Positions 36,986 to 46,667 of a stretch of DNA of 64,000 nt are shown here, one piece after another (within the stretch, counting starts at the first letter, position 1; each line of letters begins with the position of its first letter). A program made the translations under genes and the position numbers. The stretch comes from an uncultured delta proteobacterium. Its GTDB lineage: Bacteria > Myxococcota > Myxococcia > Myxococcales > 40CM-4-68-19. The DNA lies in assembly GCA_903911145.1 (NCBI GenBank), contig CAIWCD010000048.1, positions 207,984 through 271,983 on the forward strand, written 5' to 3'. The notes under the pieces are model-generated. The model had not been told where the DNA came from, did not search any database, and saw only the letters and a list, made by a program, of their open reading frames with translations.

Positions 36986-39900
36986 ATGAAATTGATCACT
37001 AGGAGCGCAGCGCTGGTTGCCACGGTATTGGCAACCCTCGCAGCTTGCGCACCCGCCACAGACACTCAGAGCAACGCGCCCGAAGGAGACCTCCGTGGAG
37101 TGGAGGAGCTCGGCCACACCGCAGCCCTGACCGGCCTCGCCTCGGGCGAAGTCACCTTCGTCGCCACCAGCGGCGTGATGGCCATCGCGCCCGTAGCCGA
37201 GACGCTCGTCGTCGTATCGAAGCGCGCGTCGGACAGCGCGATCCTCGTCAACGGCAAGCCGCAGCTTGACACCCTGAAGGCCGCGTTCGCGAACTCGACC
37301 ACCATCAAGCGCATCAACCTGACGGTTGGCGCGAACAACACCACCGTTATCTTCGACTACGCCAACGGCACGTTCAACGCCAACACCGCGCCGGTCTCGC
37401 CCGCGCTCTTCGGCACCGGCGGCTCGGTGGTCACGTTCGGCAGCCACACGGGCTGCACGTTCAAGCTCCGCGGCACGTCGGGCAACGACACCATCTACGT
37501 CGGGCAGGACGCGACCCCGAACGCCTTCATCTCGTTCTCCGCGGCGCACCCGGACATCGAGATCATCACGAGCGCTGCGCCGGCGATGGGCTTCAGCCTC
37601 GGCGCGGGCAACGACACGTTCCTCGCGACGGCGGGCGCTGCGGCGTTCACCACCGTCATGGGCGCGGGCACTGTGATGCACTCGTTCGGCGCGTCGATCA
37701 CCATCCACGGCGGTCTCGGCAACGACACCATCCAGGGTGGCTCGGCTGCTGACACCATCTACGGCGAAGAGGGCTACAACACGGTCGACGAGAGCACCGA
37801 CTCGGCCACCACCCACGTCGCGGACTACGTCTATGGTCTGCCGGCGAATGAGAACAGCACCTGGGGCGCGACCACCGTCACCTACGCGAACTGGGCCGGC
37901 GCGTCGGGCGTGAAGGTCGACCTCGTTCACATCGCGGGCGCCGGCCAGGTGGCCGCGGCGACCACGTTCGGCGTCACGGACTTCCTCGACGACACCGTTG
38001 GCGTCGTCATCGGCAGCCCGCTCGCAGACACCATGCAGTGCAGCCAGCTGACCGACATGCCCTGCATCCTCCAGGGCGGCGCGGGCGACGATACGCTGAC
38101 GCCTGGCGTGTCGACCACCAACACGCACTACCTCTACGGCGGTGATGGCAACGACACGTTCGCGATGAGCGCGGCGGCCACCAACGTTGTTCTGACCGGT
38201 GGAAACCTGACGGACGTGATGACCAGCGCCGACTCGGGCGTGTCGAAGAACCTCTACACCGACACGGTTGACTACAGCAGCCAGGTTGCAGCCGCGACGA
38301 TCAGCATGAACGTCCAGCCGCCCGTGACCTGCAACGTTACCGACGGTGGCAACCTCCCCTGCCCGCCGAACGTCGCGTCGCCCGCAGTTGGCTCGGGCAT
38401 CGGTGGCAGCGCGCTCACGTTCATCCGCAACGACATCACCGTGGCGAAGTGCCCGACGGGCTTGACCTCGGCTGGCCTCGTCTGCACCGTGACGGGCAAC
38501 AACCAGGGCAACACCATCTACTCGGGCTGGGGCTCGGATGCGCTGACCGGCGGCACGGGCGACGACACGTTCGTGATCGCCGACTTCAACCTCGCCGCGA
38601 ACTACTTGGCCGCGACCAAGGTGATCACCGGCGGTGGCGGAAGCGACTCCGCTGACTTCTCGGCGCACACCTCGCCCACCGTCATCAACCTGAACGGAAC
38701 GGCGCTCAGCCCCACCAACTCGGGCTTCCCGTTCGCGCTGACCTCGGTTGACCGCACGGACTACGCTCCGTTCGCGTCGGCAGCGGCGGTTGCCTCGGCA
38801 ACGGCGAACACCAAGCTCAACACCGACTACGCGGCGATTGCGCTGGCTTCGCGTACCGCGAACGACACTGCACTGAAGAACGCGGCGAACCAGACCAACA
38901 CGGACGCCGCAGCGGTCTCGGCGGCGATCACCACGTGGCTCGGAGACCCGAGCGCGGGCAACGCCACTGCGGTTGCCACGGCCAACTCCAAGCTGACTGG
39001 TGCAAATCTGACCACGCTGAACGCGGCGTACTCTGCGTCGGGCGTGTCGGACTCGGCAACAGTGAAGGCGGATGCGCTGGCGGTCAAGGCGGCAGAGGCC
39101 ACGATGGCGGCGGCGGCTGCAGCCGTGGCGTCGCTGGCTGGTGACATCGCGTCGATGACTGCAGATTACAACGCGACCTACGCCACCGCCAACGACACGG
39201 CGGAGTACCACGCAGCGGTTGCGGCGGTTACCGCGGCCAATGCATTGTCGGTAGCGGTCACTGCGGCCAACACGTCGCCGACTGCGACGAACACGGCACT
39301 GGTGGCCACCGACTCGACCGCCCTGATCGCAGCGGTTGCCGCCCTGAACACGGCGACCACTGTTGGCGCTGGCGGTTACACGGCTCCGACGGCGTCGGCG
39401 AAAGACACCGTCACCATCCTCTCGGGCAGCGGAGACTACACTGTGACCATCGGCGGAAACGCCGTTGGCCCCGTTGCATACATCACTGACGACACCACGA
39501 CTGCGGCGGCGATCGTCACCGCGATCGGCCTCGTCGCTCCGGCGAGCGCACTCGTCACCGCGACGTCTGCGCTCGGCGTCGTTACGCTGACTGCGAAGCA
39601 CGCTGGTGCCGGGATGAATGCAGTCGCCGTTACTGTAACGCAGACGGGAGCTGGTGCAACGGCAGCCACCGCAACGCTGACCGGCGGCATCGGTGACACT
39701 GCCTCGGTCAACGCCGATGCAATCGCCATCAAGACCAACGCCAGCGCAGGTGCGGCGTCGGCTGCGGGTGCGGCGTTCACGACGGTCTCCGAGCAGATTT
39801 CGCTGCTCGGGATCAACAACGCCGTCTGCCCGGCGTCGGCCAGCAACTCGGCCTGCGTCGTGACCAGCAACGCCAACGTCGACCTGATCGACTTCAACGG

Positions 39901-39994
39901 CGACAGCACCGCGAACGGGTCGTCGCTGACCTGCGAAGGCAGCGGAGTCACCACGGTCAACGCGCAGAACCTGACCTCCAACTGCGGAGGCTAG
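36986..39994 (+). CDS. RTX-type calcium-binding repeat lipoprotein
   Basis: 1002 residues from ATG 36986, with GGAGG five bases upstream. A lipoprotein signal (LVATVLATLAAC) precedes a beta-rich body. Calcium-binding nonapeptides GGxGxDxxx occur in scattered groups: GGLGNDTIQGG near 245, GGAGDDTLTPG near 370, YGGDGNDTFAMS near 390, GGTGDDTFVIAD near 530. From about 595 the sequence turns into Ala/Thr/Asn-rich heptad-like stretches (TANTKLNTDYAAIAL, AVAAVTAAN) with few other residues, ending in a small Cys-containing cap. RTX proteins are usually secreted by a type I system without a signal peptide, so a lipid-anchored version is unusual; no such exporter is nearby. Probably a surface structural or adhesive protein. 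Confidence 0.78.
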   Translation: MKLITRSAALVATVLATLAACAPATDTQSNAPEGDLRGVEELGHTAALTGLASGEVTFVATSGVMAIAPVAETLVVVSKRASDSAILVNGKPQLDTLKAAFANSTTIKRINLTVGANNTTVIFDYANGTFNANTAPVSPALFGTGGSVVTFGSHTGCTFKLRGTSGNDTIYVGQDATPNAFISFSAAHPDIEIITSAAPAMGFSLGAGNDTFLATAGAAAFTTVMGAGTVMHSFGASITIHGGLGNDTIQGGSAADTIYGEEGYNTVDESTDSATTHVADYVYGLPANENSTWGATTVTYANWAGASGVKVDLVHIAGAGQVAAATTFGVTDFLDDTVGVVIGSPLADTMQCSQLTDMPCILQGGAGDDTLTPGVSTTNTHYLYGGDGNDTFAMSAAATNVVLTGGNLTDVMTSADSGVSKNLYTDTVDYSSQVAAATISMNVQPPVTCNVTDGGNLPCPPNVASPAVGSGIGGSALTFIRNDITVAKCPTGLTSAGLVCTVTGNNQGNTIYSGWGSDALTGGTGDDTFVIADFNLAANYLAATKVITGGGGSDSADFSAHTSPTVINLNGTALSPTNSGFPFALTSVDRTDYAPFASAAAVASATANTKLNTDYAAIALASRTANDTALKNAANQTNTDAAAVSAAITTWLGDPSAGNATAVATANSKLTGANLTTLNAAYSASGVSDSATVKADALAVKAAEATMAAAAAAVASLAGDIASMTADYNATYATANDTAEYHAAVAAVTAANALSVAVTAANTSPTATNTALVATDSTALIAAVAALNTATTVGAGGYTAPTASAKDTVTILSGSGDYTVTIGGNAVGPVAYITDDTTTAAAIVTAIGLVAPASALVTATSALGVVTLTAKHAGAGMNAVAVTVTQTGAGATAATATLTGGIGDTASVNADAIAIKTNASAGAASAAGAAFTTVSEQISLLGINNAVCPASASNSACVVTSNANVDLIDFNGDSTANGSSLTCEGSGVTTVNAQNLTSNCGG

Positions 39995-40060
39995 TCTGAC
40001 GTAGTCGAAGGGAGCGCTGGACGAGCACCACCCAGCACTCTCCATCGATGAGAAACAAGG

Positions 40061-40093
40061 AGTCCCGCGGCCAGTTCGGCGCGGGATTTCTTG
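40061..40093 (+). terminator. Terminator after the RTX lipoprotein gene
   Basis: TCCCGCG (40063-40069) pairs with CGCGGGA (40080-40086) around a ten-base loop and is followed by TTTCTT. It lies 69 bases after the stop. Confidence 0.7.
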
Positions 40094-40176
40094 CTTCGTG
40101 GCGTTGAATGCAGCACGGTTCGACTGTTGCATCGATTGTTCAGATGGGCGTTTTGCGAGACACGAGGAACAATTTC

Positions 40177-41856
40177 ATGACGCATTCGAATGATTCTCTG
40201 GCGCCGGCGTTGCTCCGCGGCATCTCTCTGACCGCCATCCTGTTCGCGAGCGTGCTCTCCGGCTGCTCCTCGAAGAGCCAGGTCTGCGTTCCGGGCTCGA
40301 GCGTGTCGTGCGCTTGCCAGGGCGGCCAGTCGGGCGTGCAGGTCTGCAAAGCGGACGGCTCGGGACTCGACGCATGCACCTGCGGCTCGGGTGGCGGCTC
40401 CGGCGGCGGCTCCGGCGGCGGATCCGGCGGCGGCTCGGGAGGTGGCAGTGGCGGCGGCTCCGGCGGCGGCGCGACTGATGCGGGTCCGCAGCTCTCGAGC
40501 GCGGTGCTCGACAGCGTGACGGCTCACGTGGCCGGTCGACGCGGATATGACGTGCAGCTCAAGCTCACGGCGCACGATCCGAACAAGAAGATCGCAGCCG
40601 TGATGGTTCGGCTGATCGACGGCGCGGGGCAGCCGATCCTCGGCTTCGATTCCCACCAGAGCGGAGCGCTCGACTCGGCGCTCGGCCCCGCGAGCTTTGA
40701 CACGGTGGTCGCCAATTCCGCGTCGATCAGCACCACGGCGACGGTCATCGGCCTCGGCGAGGAGATGCTGGGATCGCCCGCGCAGATCGCGACCGTTGCC
40801 AGCGTGGGTGTCAGCCTTCGGGATCTCTCCGGGAACACCTCGAATGAAATTGTCACTCCCCTCGTCGCGCAGGGAATTGCGCAATCTGGCGACGCGTGCG
40901 ACCCGATGTACATCGCGCAGCGGTGCGCGCCGACGCTCTACTGCGATCCGTCGTCACCCGATGCGGGAAGCTGCGCGACGTCGCCTGCGCCGCAGATCAC
41001 CAAGCTCGCCTACCTGACCACCGACGCCGGACCTCTCATCCTCGTCACCGGCACGGAGCCGTCGGATTCGCTCTCGAATATTCACATCGACTTTGAAGAT
41101 GGCGGCGGCCAGCCGCTGATGATTCTCCTCGACGGAGACAACGAACCGGCTGTCGGATCGTTCGATACGCCGGCGACCGCCGACTCCAACGACGGGGTCT
41201 TCTTCACCATCATCACGCCGGTTGCCGGCTTCGAGCTGATGTGCCCGCAGATCGCGGTCACGGCGTCGGATACGACGGGCGCCGCTGGCGTTCCGGCGAA
41301 TGCCAAGCCCGCTGCGCGCCCGGTTCGCGCGCAAGGGAGCGCCTGCGACCCGCAGGGGTACTTCGACACCTGCGCATCGGGCTCGACCTGCGCCCAGGCC
41401 TCGCCGACGGCGGGGGCCACGTGCGTGAACCGGACGACGGCGCAGACGAGCGCCTGCACGGCAGCCCCCGTGCTCTCGCCGGCAGTGGGCACGACGGTCA
41501 CGACCTTTGGACATACCGTGCGGCCGTCGTTGTGGAACCCGCCCGCAGGCTGCGCGAGCAACAATCCGGTCAATCGTCCGCAGGGAATCGCAACGCTCAA
41601 GCTCGGCGCGGCCGCATCGACGCTCACGCTCAGCACCGACAACCCCGGAACCAACTTCTCGACCGTGCTCTATCTGCTCCCGAACTGCGCCGCGGATTCA
41701 TCCAGTGACCTGGGCTGTATCAACACGGCGAATAACGGACTCTACGGAACCGCGATTCTCACGCTGACGAATGTTCCCGCCGGCACCTATACGGTCGTGG
41801 TTGGATCGTTTGATTCCGCCGGCGGCGATTACCAGCTCACCGCGCAGGTGCAATAG
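40177..41856 (+). CDS. Lipoprotein with Cys-rich module and Gly/Ser linker
   Basis: 559 residues from ATG 40177, with GAGGA upstream. The lipoprotein signal ends LFASVLSGC. The mature N-terminus is a small Cys module (QVCVPGSSVSCACQGGQSG, VCKADG, ACTC) found at the front of many myxobacterial lipoproteins, followed by a (GSGG)n linker of about 28 residues and GGATDAGP. The central part (about 110-400) has two beta-rich segments, each with a CD-x-C module (GDACDPMYIAQRC, GSACDPQGYFDTC). The C-terminal 110 residues (LSTDNPGTNFSTVLYLLPNC, GTYTVVVGSFDSAGGDYQLT) look like a pre-peptidase C-terminal sandwich. Anchored at the envelope; ligand unknown. Confidence 0.75.
   Translation: MTHSNDSLAPALLRGISLTAILFASVLSGCSSKSQVCVPGSSVSCACQGGQSGVQVCKADGSGLDACTCGSGGGSGGGSGGGSGGGSGGGSGGGSGGGATDAGPQLSSAVLDSVTAHVAGRRGYDVQLKLTAHDPNKKIAAVMVRLIDGAGQPILGFDSHQSGALDSALGPASFDTVVANSASISTTATVIGLGEEMLGSPAQIATVASVGVSLRDLSGNTSNEIVTPLVAQGIAQSGDACDPMYIAQRCAPTLYCDPSSPDAGSCATSPAPQITKLAYLTTDAGPLILVTGTEPSDSLSNIHIDFEDGGGQPLMILLDGDNEPAVGSFDTPATADSNDGVFFTIITPVAGFELMCPQIAVTASDTTGAAGVPANAKPAARPVRAQGSACDPQGYFDTCASGSTCAQASPTAGATCVNRTTAQTSACTAAPVLSPAVGTTVTTFGHTVRPSLWNPPAGCASNNPVNRPQGIATLKLGAAASTLTLSTDNPGTNFSTVLYLLPNCAADSSSDLGCINTANNGLYGTAILTLTNVPAGTYTVVVGSFDSAGGDYQLTAQVQ
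40384..40470 (+). repeat. 12-bp Gly/Ser linker repeat
   Basis: Imperfect tandem copies of GGCGGCGGCTCC coding for (GGGS)n inside the lipoprotein at 40177. It is prone to slippage in frame. Confidence 0.6.
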
Positions 41857-41879
41857 CGCGGCGCCAGCAGACTGGGCTG

Positions 41880-43766
41880 TTATCGCCCCGCTGGCGTCCA
41901 GTAATGCCGGCGGGCGATCTCGAGGCCGCTGACCGCAAGCTCGCGGCCAGCGGCTTTTGATTCCAGGCCTCGAGAGGGATTCGCGCGCCGGCGTTCAATC
42001 GCCGCAGTAAATGCCGATTCAAATCCCGCGACGCATTGAGCGGCCGTGAAGTTCTCGACGATGCGCGCGCGTGCAGCCTTGGCGAGGCGCGGAAGATCTT
42101 CCGCGGATATGGCCGCCTTCAATGCCACGACATATCGCTCGACTTCATTGGAACCGTGGGGAACCAGAAAGCCGCAATCGGCCGTCACGAGTTCGCGCTG
42201 GCCGCCCACGTCGGCGACCACCGGGACGCACTCCATCGCCATCGCCTCGAAGAGCGAGCGCGCGATTCCCTCGATCTCCGAGGGCGCGTGGAAGACATCG
42301 GCGGCGGCATAGACCTCGCGCAGGGCGACGCTGTCGAGCTCGCCAAGAAACACGACGCGCGAGGATAGGCCCGCGTTCGCGACGGCCGCTTTGGTCTCCT
42401 GCAATAGCGGGCCGACGCCCACCAGCGCGAAGCGCGCATCGACCCCAGCGGCGATCAGTTGCTTCCAGCATTCGACCGCGAGCAGCGGCCGCTTCTCGCT
42501 CGAGGTTCTCCCCGAGAAGAGAATCAACGGCTGCTCCGGAGCGCAGCCGAGCGCGCGCCGCGCGGCCTCACGCGGAGATTTCGCGGGATCCCATTCGTTG
42601 ATATCGAGATTAATCGTGATTGCGCGCATCGCAGTCGAATCAGCACCGCGCTGCACCAACTCAGCCGCGAGCACCTGGCTACTGGCGACCTGGAGATCAA
42701 GCCAATCGGAATGCGCCGCCGAGAGCGTGGCATAGCTCCCATACATCCCGGTCTCGAACCAATCGGTATGGACGTAGTCGATAAATGCAGTCTGAGGGTG
42801 TCGCAGGCGCAGCCAGGGAAGCATTCGATAAGCCGCAAAGGCGTGGCTGATGAAGACGACGTCGATCTTTCTCGATTCGATTAAATAGCTCACATATCGG
42901 GGCATCGACGATAACGCGACAGTGCCGGGCCCATAGATGACGTCGGTGGTGGCGCGGCGGACAAGGTCGAGGTGCCATTCGGTGCGCCAGACCTCGGTTG
43001 CGCAGACGGTTAATGCATTTCCCGCGGAGACCAACCGGGGGAGGAAGTCGCTATTAAACGCGGCATATCCACCGAGCGGGAATCCCTGCAGCAGCGCGAG
43101 GATTCGATGATGGCCGGGCTTCACGGCGCGCACCGCCGCATTGTCGGGCAACGGCCGTTCGTCGATCGATTGCAGAGGGAGACGAGGCATTTCTGCATCC
43201 ACGCCGGAATCACCGAGAGAGGGATCGGTGACGCCTTGCGTGCGCAGCGTCGCTGTCGCCCGCACGATGGGCGCATTGGCCGCGCGAAGTCCCAGAGCCC
43301 GCGTTGCGAACGGCTCGCGGATAAACTGCCCGAACAGGCCGCGCTCCCGCACGCGAAAGACCGATGCGAGACCGAGGCGCGTCGAATCGTTGCTCGCGCC
43401 GCCATCGGCGAGAAGCGTGCTGCGCATGACAACAGACGTCGCGACCGCATCCAGCATGGGCGTCTTGACTCCGCGTTCGTCACCGAACACGACGAACGCA
43501 AGGCGCTCATTCGTCTCCAGCGCCCACCACGCGCTCTCGAGCGCCATCGGGCCAAACAGGGTTCCGTCGAGCATCAGCAGCAGCGCCGCCCCAGCGGCCT
43601 GTGCCTCCTTCACTGCGCGCGCGAGGGGATAGACGACGCGCAGATGGCGCCACGTCTGGTTGGCGAGACGCGCTCTCGCGGCAGCCGCTGTCTGCGCGTC
43701 CGGTGCAGCGACGAACACGACGAGAGGAAGCGATGGAGCAACGGGCAAGTTCACCGGGTCGGCCAT
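41880..43766 (-). CDS. Glycosyltransferase, GT4 family
   Basis: 628 residues from ATG 43766. The N-terminal 190 residues (LPLVVFVAAPDAQTAAAARARL, LLLMLDGTLFGP) resemble a degenerate GT2-like front. The rest is a GT-B fold of family 4: ALLQGFPLGGYAAF, IDVVFISHAFAAYRML and WFETGMYGSYATLSAAHSDWLD in the acceptor half, then LILFSGRTSSEKRPLLAVECW, FLGELDSVALREVYAAADVFHAPSEIEGIARSLFEAMAMECVPV in the donor half, containing the EX7E motif. It transfers a nucleotide-sugar unit onto a glycan at the cytoplasmic face. It is linked by location to the glycan genes upstream and converges with the lipoprotein at 40177. Confidence 0.82.
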   Translation of the reverse strand: MADPVNLPVAPSLPLVVFVAAPDAQTAAAARARLANQTWRHLRVVYPLARAVKEAQAAGAALLLMLDGTLFGPMALESAWWALETNERLAFVVFGDERGVKTPMLDAVATSVVMRSTLLADGGASNDSTRLGLASVFRVRERGLFGQFIREPFATRALGLRAANAPIVRATATLRTQGVTDPSLGDSGVDAEMPRLPLQSIDERPLPDNAAVRAVKPGHHRILALLQGFPLGGYAAFNSDFLPRLVSAGNALTVCATEVWRTEWHLDLVRRATTDVIYGPGTVALSSMPRYVSYLIESRKIDVVFISHAFAAYRMLPWLRLRHPQTAFIDYVHTDWFETGMYGSYATLSAAHSDWLDLQVASSQVLAAELVQRGADSTAMRAITINLDINEWDPAKSPREAARRALGCAPEQPLILFSGRTSSEKRPLLAVECWKQLIAAGVDARFALVGVGPLLQETKAAVANAGLSSRVVFLGELDSVALREVYAAADVFHAPSEIEGIARSLFEAMAMECVPVVADVGGQRELVTADCGFLVPHGSNEVERYVVALKAAISAEDLPRLAKAARARIVENFTAAQCVAGFESAFTAAIERRRANPSRGLESKAAGRELAVSGLEIARRHYWTPAGR

Positions 43767-43836
43767 AGCCGTGATCGTATGTCGTCTCGCCGCGGGGCGC
43801 GAACTATCGACCTATCAATTGCGATAGCATGGGCAT

Positions 43837-44217
43837 ATGCCCGATTCCGCCGAACAACGGCCTGACGATCTTCTCAGCCTGGCCCGCCGCTGGCTGGCCT
43901 GCTTCAGCACGCACGATCTCGAAACGCTGATCGGCCTCTATGCTCCAGACGCGCGCCACACCTCGCCCAAGCTGCGCGCACTCCGGCCCGAGAGCGGAGG
44001 ATATCTGATCGGGCAGGCGGCATTGCGCGACTGGTGGGCAGACGCCTTCGCGCGATTGCCGGGATTGAACTACGTCGAGGAGTCGCTGACGGCCAATCAC
44101 GAGCGGGTCTTCATGGAATATCGCCGCTGCGTCCCCGGCGAGACCGACTCCTACGTCGCCGAGGTTCTCGAGGCCAGGAACGGCCGCATCGTCGCGAGCC
44201 GCGTCTATCACGGTTAA
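43837..44217 (+). CDS. NTF2/SnoaL-like protein
   Basis: 126 residues of the NTF2-like fold: LLSLARRWLACFSTHDLETLIGLYAPDARHTS, a QAALRDWWADAFARLPGLNY segment, and ARNGRIVASRVYHG at the end. The cone-shaped fold covers SnoaL-type cyclases, isomerases and ligand-binding proteins; no catalytic residue is diagnostic. Cytoplasmic. The ATG sits in a 12-base palindrome (GGGCATATGCCC, 43831-43842) with no visible ribosome site, which suggests a short or leaderless message. It is divergent from the GT4 gene by 70 bases. Confidence 0.8.
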   Translation: MPDSAEQRPDDLLSLARRWLACFSTHDLETLIGLYAPDARHTSPKLRALRPESGGYLIGQAALRDWWADAFARLPGLNYVEESLTANHERVFMEYRRCVPGETDSYVAEVLEARNGRIVASRVYHG

Positions 44218-44222
44218 TAAAG

Positions 44223-44250
44223 ACGGCCGTGGCGGCTCGACGTGTTTTTT
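44223..44250 (+). terminator. Possible terminator after the NTF2-like gene
   Basis: A GC-rich segment with ACGGCCGT and GCCG/CGGC stems leads into TTTTTT at 44245-44250. A second inverted repeat AGTTAAG / CTTAACT (44251-44279) lies just beyond and overlaps the stop of the facing gene. Confidence 0.4.
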
Positions 44251-44273
44251 AGTTAAGTTAATCTCTGAAACGC

Positions 44274-45293
44274 TTAACTCGCGAGCTCCGTTGCCAACGA
44301 AGTAAAGCGGCGCACCTCGGTATCGAGTGCCTGCAATTGAACGCGGCCCAGCTTGAGGAAACGCGCGCTCTCGTCGACCTCGGCGAAACGGGCAATCGTC
44401 ATCGGGCGCGTGCGCAGGAGATGCAGCGCGGAGCAGAGGCGCACGATATGGACGACCTGGCTGTGCTCGCTCGCCGGAGCATCGCGGATGTGGTGTTCGG
44501 CGCAGACCTTCGACGCGCTCTCCGGCAGATTCCACGCACTGTGCGCGGCCGCGCCGATCTCGACGTGAACCTCCTCGAGCAGCGCATAGAGTTCGTCCTG
44601 GGTCATCTCCGGCCGCGCCGACTTTGTGCCGAGGGTGCTGGCGAGCACGCGCAGACCGATGGCCATTCCCACGTCGTGCAGCAACCCACCGAGGAAGGCC
44701 TGTTCGGCGCGAACCTTTCCGGTCGGCATCGAGAGTGCGAGCGCGCTCGAGGCAAGAGCGGTGGTCGTCGAATGAATAAACAGCTCGATCGCCATGGCAC
44801 GATCGTCTGCATGGAGTGCGTTGCGTGATTCGAAGAGCGTCTTCATCGCCAGAGCCGAACCAATGCGCGAGACCTGCCGGATCCCCAGCCGCGCCACGGC
44901 CTCCTTCACGCTGGTCACGCGATTGGTCGCGCGATTCACGACCGTGTTGGCGACGCGGAGCACCGCAATGGTCAGCGCCGGATCGATCGCAATCAACTCG
45001 GCCATTTCCGCAGGACCGGTATCCGGCTTGTTCTCCATCTCGAGCAGGCGCACCGCGACGTCAGGCAGCGTGCCGATTTCCGGAGAGGTGGCCGAGAACT
45101 CCGAGAGCAGCCACGCGGCGAGATCGCCATCGGCGACCTCGGGCTTCTGCTCGGGGAGCTTGAGCTGGAGGATATCCGCGATCGAACCGAGCCCCGGAGC
45201 GAGATATTCGGACTCCGGTGAACCGAACGCGGGAATGCGCACCGACGAAGGCGGACTAGACGGAGTGGGTTTGCGCTCAAGCCATGCGACCAC
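44274..45293 (-). CDS. HDOD-domain signalling protein
   Basis: 339 residues from GTG 45293, which has a textbook AGGAGG five bases upstream; a TTG 25 codons earlier lacks a site. The first 70 residues are a low-complexity linker (TPSSPPSSVRIPAFG). The HDOD core starts at about residue 85 with IGTLPDVAVRLLEMENKPDTG, MAELIAIDPALTIAVLRVANT, VARLGIRQVSRIG, and the His-Asp pair in LGGLLHDVGMAIG. HDOD proteins are non-enzymatic HD relatives that act in signal pathways, including cyclic-di-GMP and motility control. It is divergent from an HD-GYP regulator, across 294 bases. Confidence 0.85.
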   Translation of the reverse strand: MVAWLERKPTPSSPPSSVRIPAFGSPESEYLAPGLGSIADILQLKLPEQKPEVADGDLAAWLLSEFSATSPEIGTLPDVAVRLLEMENKPDTGPAEMAELIAIDPALTIAVLRVANTVVNRATNRVTSVKEAVARLGIRQVSRIGSALAMKTLFESRNALHADDRAMAIELFIHSTTTALASSALALSMPTGKVRAEQAFLGGLLHDVGMAIGLRVLASTLGTKSARPEMTQDELYALLEEVHVEIGAAAHSAWNLPESASKVCAEHHIRDAPASEHSQVVHIVRLCSALHLLRTRPMTIARFAEVDESARFLKLGRVQLQALDTEVRRFTSLATELAS

Positions 45294-45587
45294 GGCGACC
45301 TCCTGGGCAAATTGCTCCGCGAACGCGCGAGCAGCAACAGGCCCATTGTGTCCAATCGGATCAATCAAGCAATTCTTTGACCGCGAAATGGCGCGCCGTT
45401 CCTTTCAACCGCGCGAGTCATCTGGGCAGCTCGTGCGCGCGAGCGGATTCGCGCGGATCACATCGATTCGTGCGGCTCGTTCAAGCGGCTCAAGAACGAG
45501 GGATATTGTCATTGGTCACGATCGTATCGCGGCCGCTCATCGCTGGTTGACATCGCCCGCCGGCGCGACAGATGTTGGTGTTCTCCT
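45294..45587. other. Divergent control region between HDOD and HD-GYP genes
   Basis: 294 bases with no gene. It contains the TTGACA promoter candidate at 45547 facing the HD-GYP gene. I see no terminator or clear operator. Confidence 0.4.
45547..45574 (+). promoter_or_regulatory. Possible promoter of the HD-GYP/FIST/kinase operon
   Basis: TTGACA (45547-45552), a 16-base spacer and CAGATG (45569-45574), which agrees with TAGATT at four of six positions. The start codon at 45588 would be very close to the transcription start, and there is no ribosome site, so a near-leaderless message is possible. Confidence 0.4.
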
Positions 45588-46631
45588 ATGCGCATCGTGG
45601 TCGTCGACGATACCCCCGTCAATCTCACCGTCCTCTCGCACCTGATCGCAAAGGTCGGGCGGCACGAGTCGGTGCTCTTCGAGTCGCCGCAGGAGGCGAT
45701 GCGCTACTGCAAGGCGAATCCGTTCGACCTGCTGATTCTCGATTACATGATGCCGGACCTCGATGGCCTTGCCTTCCTCGCGGACATCCGTGCGACGGGA
45801 AACGAAGCGCCCATCCTGATGGTCACCGCGAGCTTCGACGCGGCGGTCCGGTACGAGGCGCTCGAGCGCGGCGCCAGCGACTTTCTCAATAAGCCGGTCG
45901 ACAAGGTTGAGTTCATCGCCCGCGTTCGCAATCTGCTCGCGCTGCGCGAGAGCAGCGAGGCGCTCAAGAATCGCGCGGCCTGGCTCGACACAGAGGGCAA
46001 GAAAGCGACTGCGTCGATTCTCATGCGGGAGCGCGAGTCGATCGCCCTGCTCTGCGGGGCCGCGGAATATCGCGACCCCGAGACCGGCGCGCATATCCAT
46101 CGCATGGCGCACTACTCACGGCTCATCGCCGAGGAGCTCAAGCGCCCGCTCGCCGAACAGGCCGACCTCCTGGCAGCAGCGCCGATGCACGACATCGGCA
46201 AGGTCGGCACGCCCGACGCCATTCTGCTCAAGCCGGGCCGCCTCACGGATGACGAGATGGTGATCATGCGCCGGCACGCGAAGAACGGTTACGACATCCT
46301 CAGCCGCAGCGACGCCGAGTTGCTGCGGCTCGGTGCTCTGATCGCGCTCAACCATCACGAGAAGTTCGACGGAAGCGGGTATCCGCAGGGGTTGACCGGC
46401 GAAGCGATTCCACTCGTGGGACGGATCGTCGCGGTCGCCGATGTCTTCGATGCCCTGACGTCCGCGCGCCCCTACAAGGCCGCCTGGCCGCTCGCCGACG
46501 CGCGGGCGCACCTCGAAAAGAATCGCGGCTCGCACTTTGACCCCGCTTGCGTCGATGCGTTCCTGCGACGCTGGGACGACATCCTCTCGATCCGCGAGCA
46601 GTTCCAGGACGAGGAACCGCAGCAACCATAG
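45588..46631 (+). CDS. Response regulator with HD-GYP phosphodiesterase (RpfG type)
   Basis: 347 residues. The receiver domain (1-120) has VVVDDTPVN, the acceptor Asp in LLILDYMMPDLDG, MVTAS and the Lys in FLNKPVDK. A helical linker leads to the HD-GYP domain (about 145-335) with GAHIHRMAHYSRL, MHDIGKVGTPD, HAKNGYDIL and HHEKFDGSGYP, so the metal ligands and the GYP loop are intact. The enzyme hydrolyses cyclic-di-GMP when phosphorylated. It precedes a FIST sensor (36-base gap) and a hybrid kinase, so phosphorylation by that kinase is the simplest model. Confidence 0.92.
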   Translation: MRIVVVDDTPVNLTVLSHLIAKVGRHESVLFESPQEAMRYCKANPFDLLILDYMMPDLDGLAFLADIRATGNEAPILMVTASFDAAVRYEALERGASDFLNKPVDKVEFIARVRNLLALRESSEALKNRAAWLDTEGKKATASILMRERESIALLCGAAEYRDPETGAHIHRMAHYSRLIAEELKRPLAEQADLLAAAPMHDIGKVGTPDAILLKPGRLTDDEMVIMRRHAKNGYDILSRSDAELLRLGALIALNHHEKFDGSGYPQGLTGEAIPLVGRIVAVADVFDALTSARPYKAAWPLADARAHLEKNRGSHFDPACVDAFLRRWDDILSIREQFQDEEPQQP

Positions 46632-46667
46632 CCGCGCCGGCCACCTGCGCGAGGAAGAGACCGCACG

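Noticed and set aside
36902-40132. A 1076-codon minus-strand frame
   Set aside because: It is antisense to the RTX lipoprotein. The predicted protein is almost only Arg, Gly and Val, an artefact of GC-rich third positions; it has no ribosome site or family.
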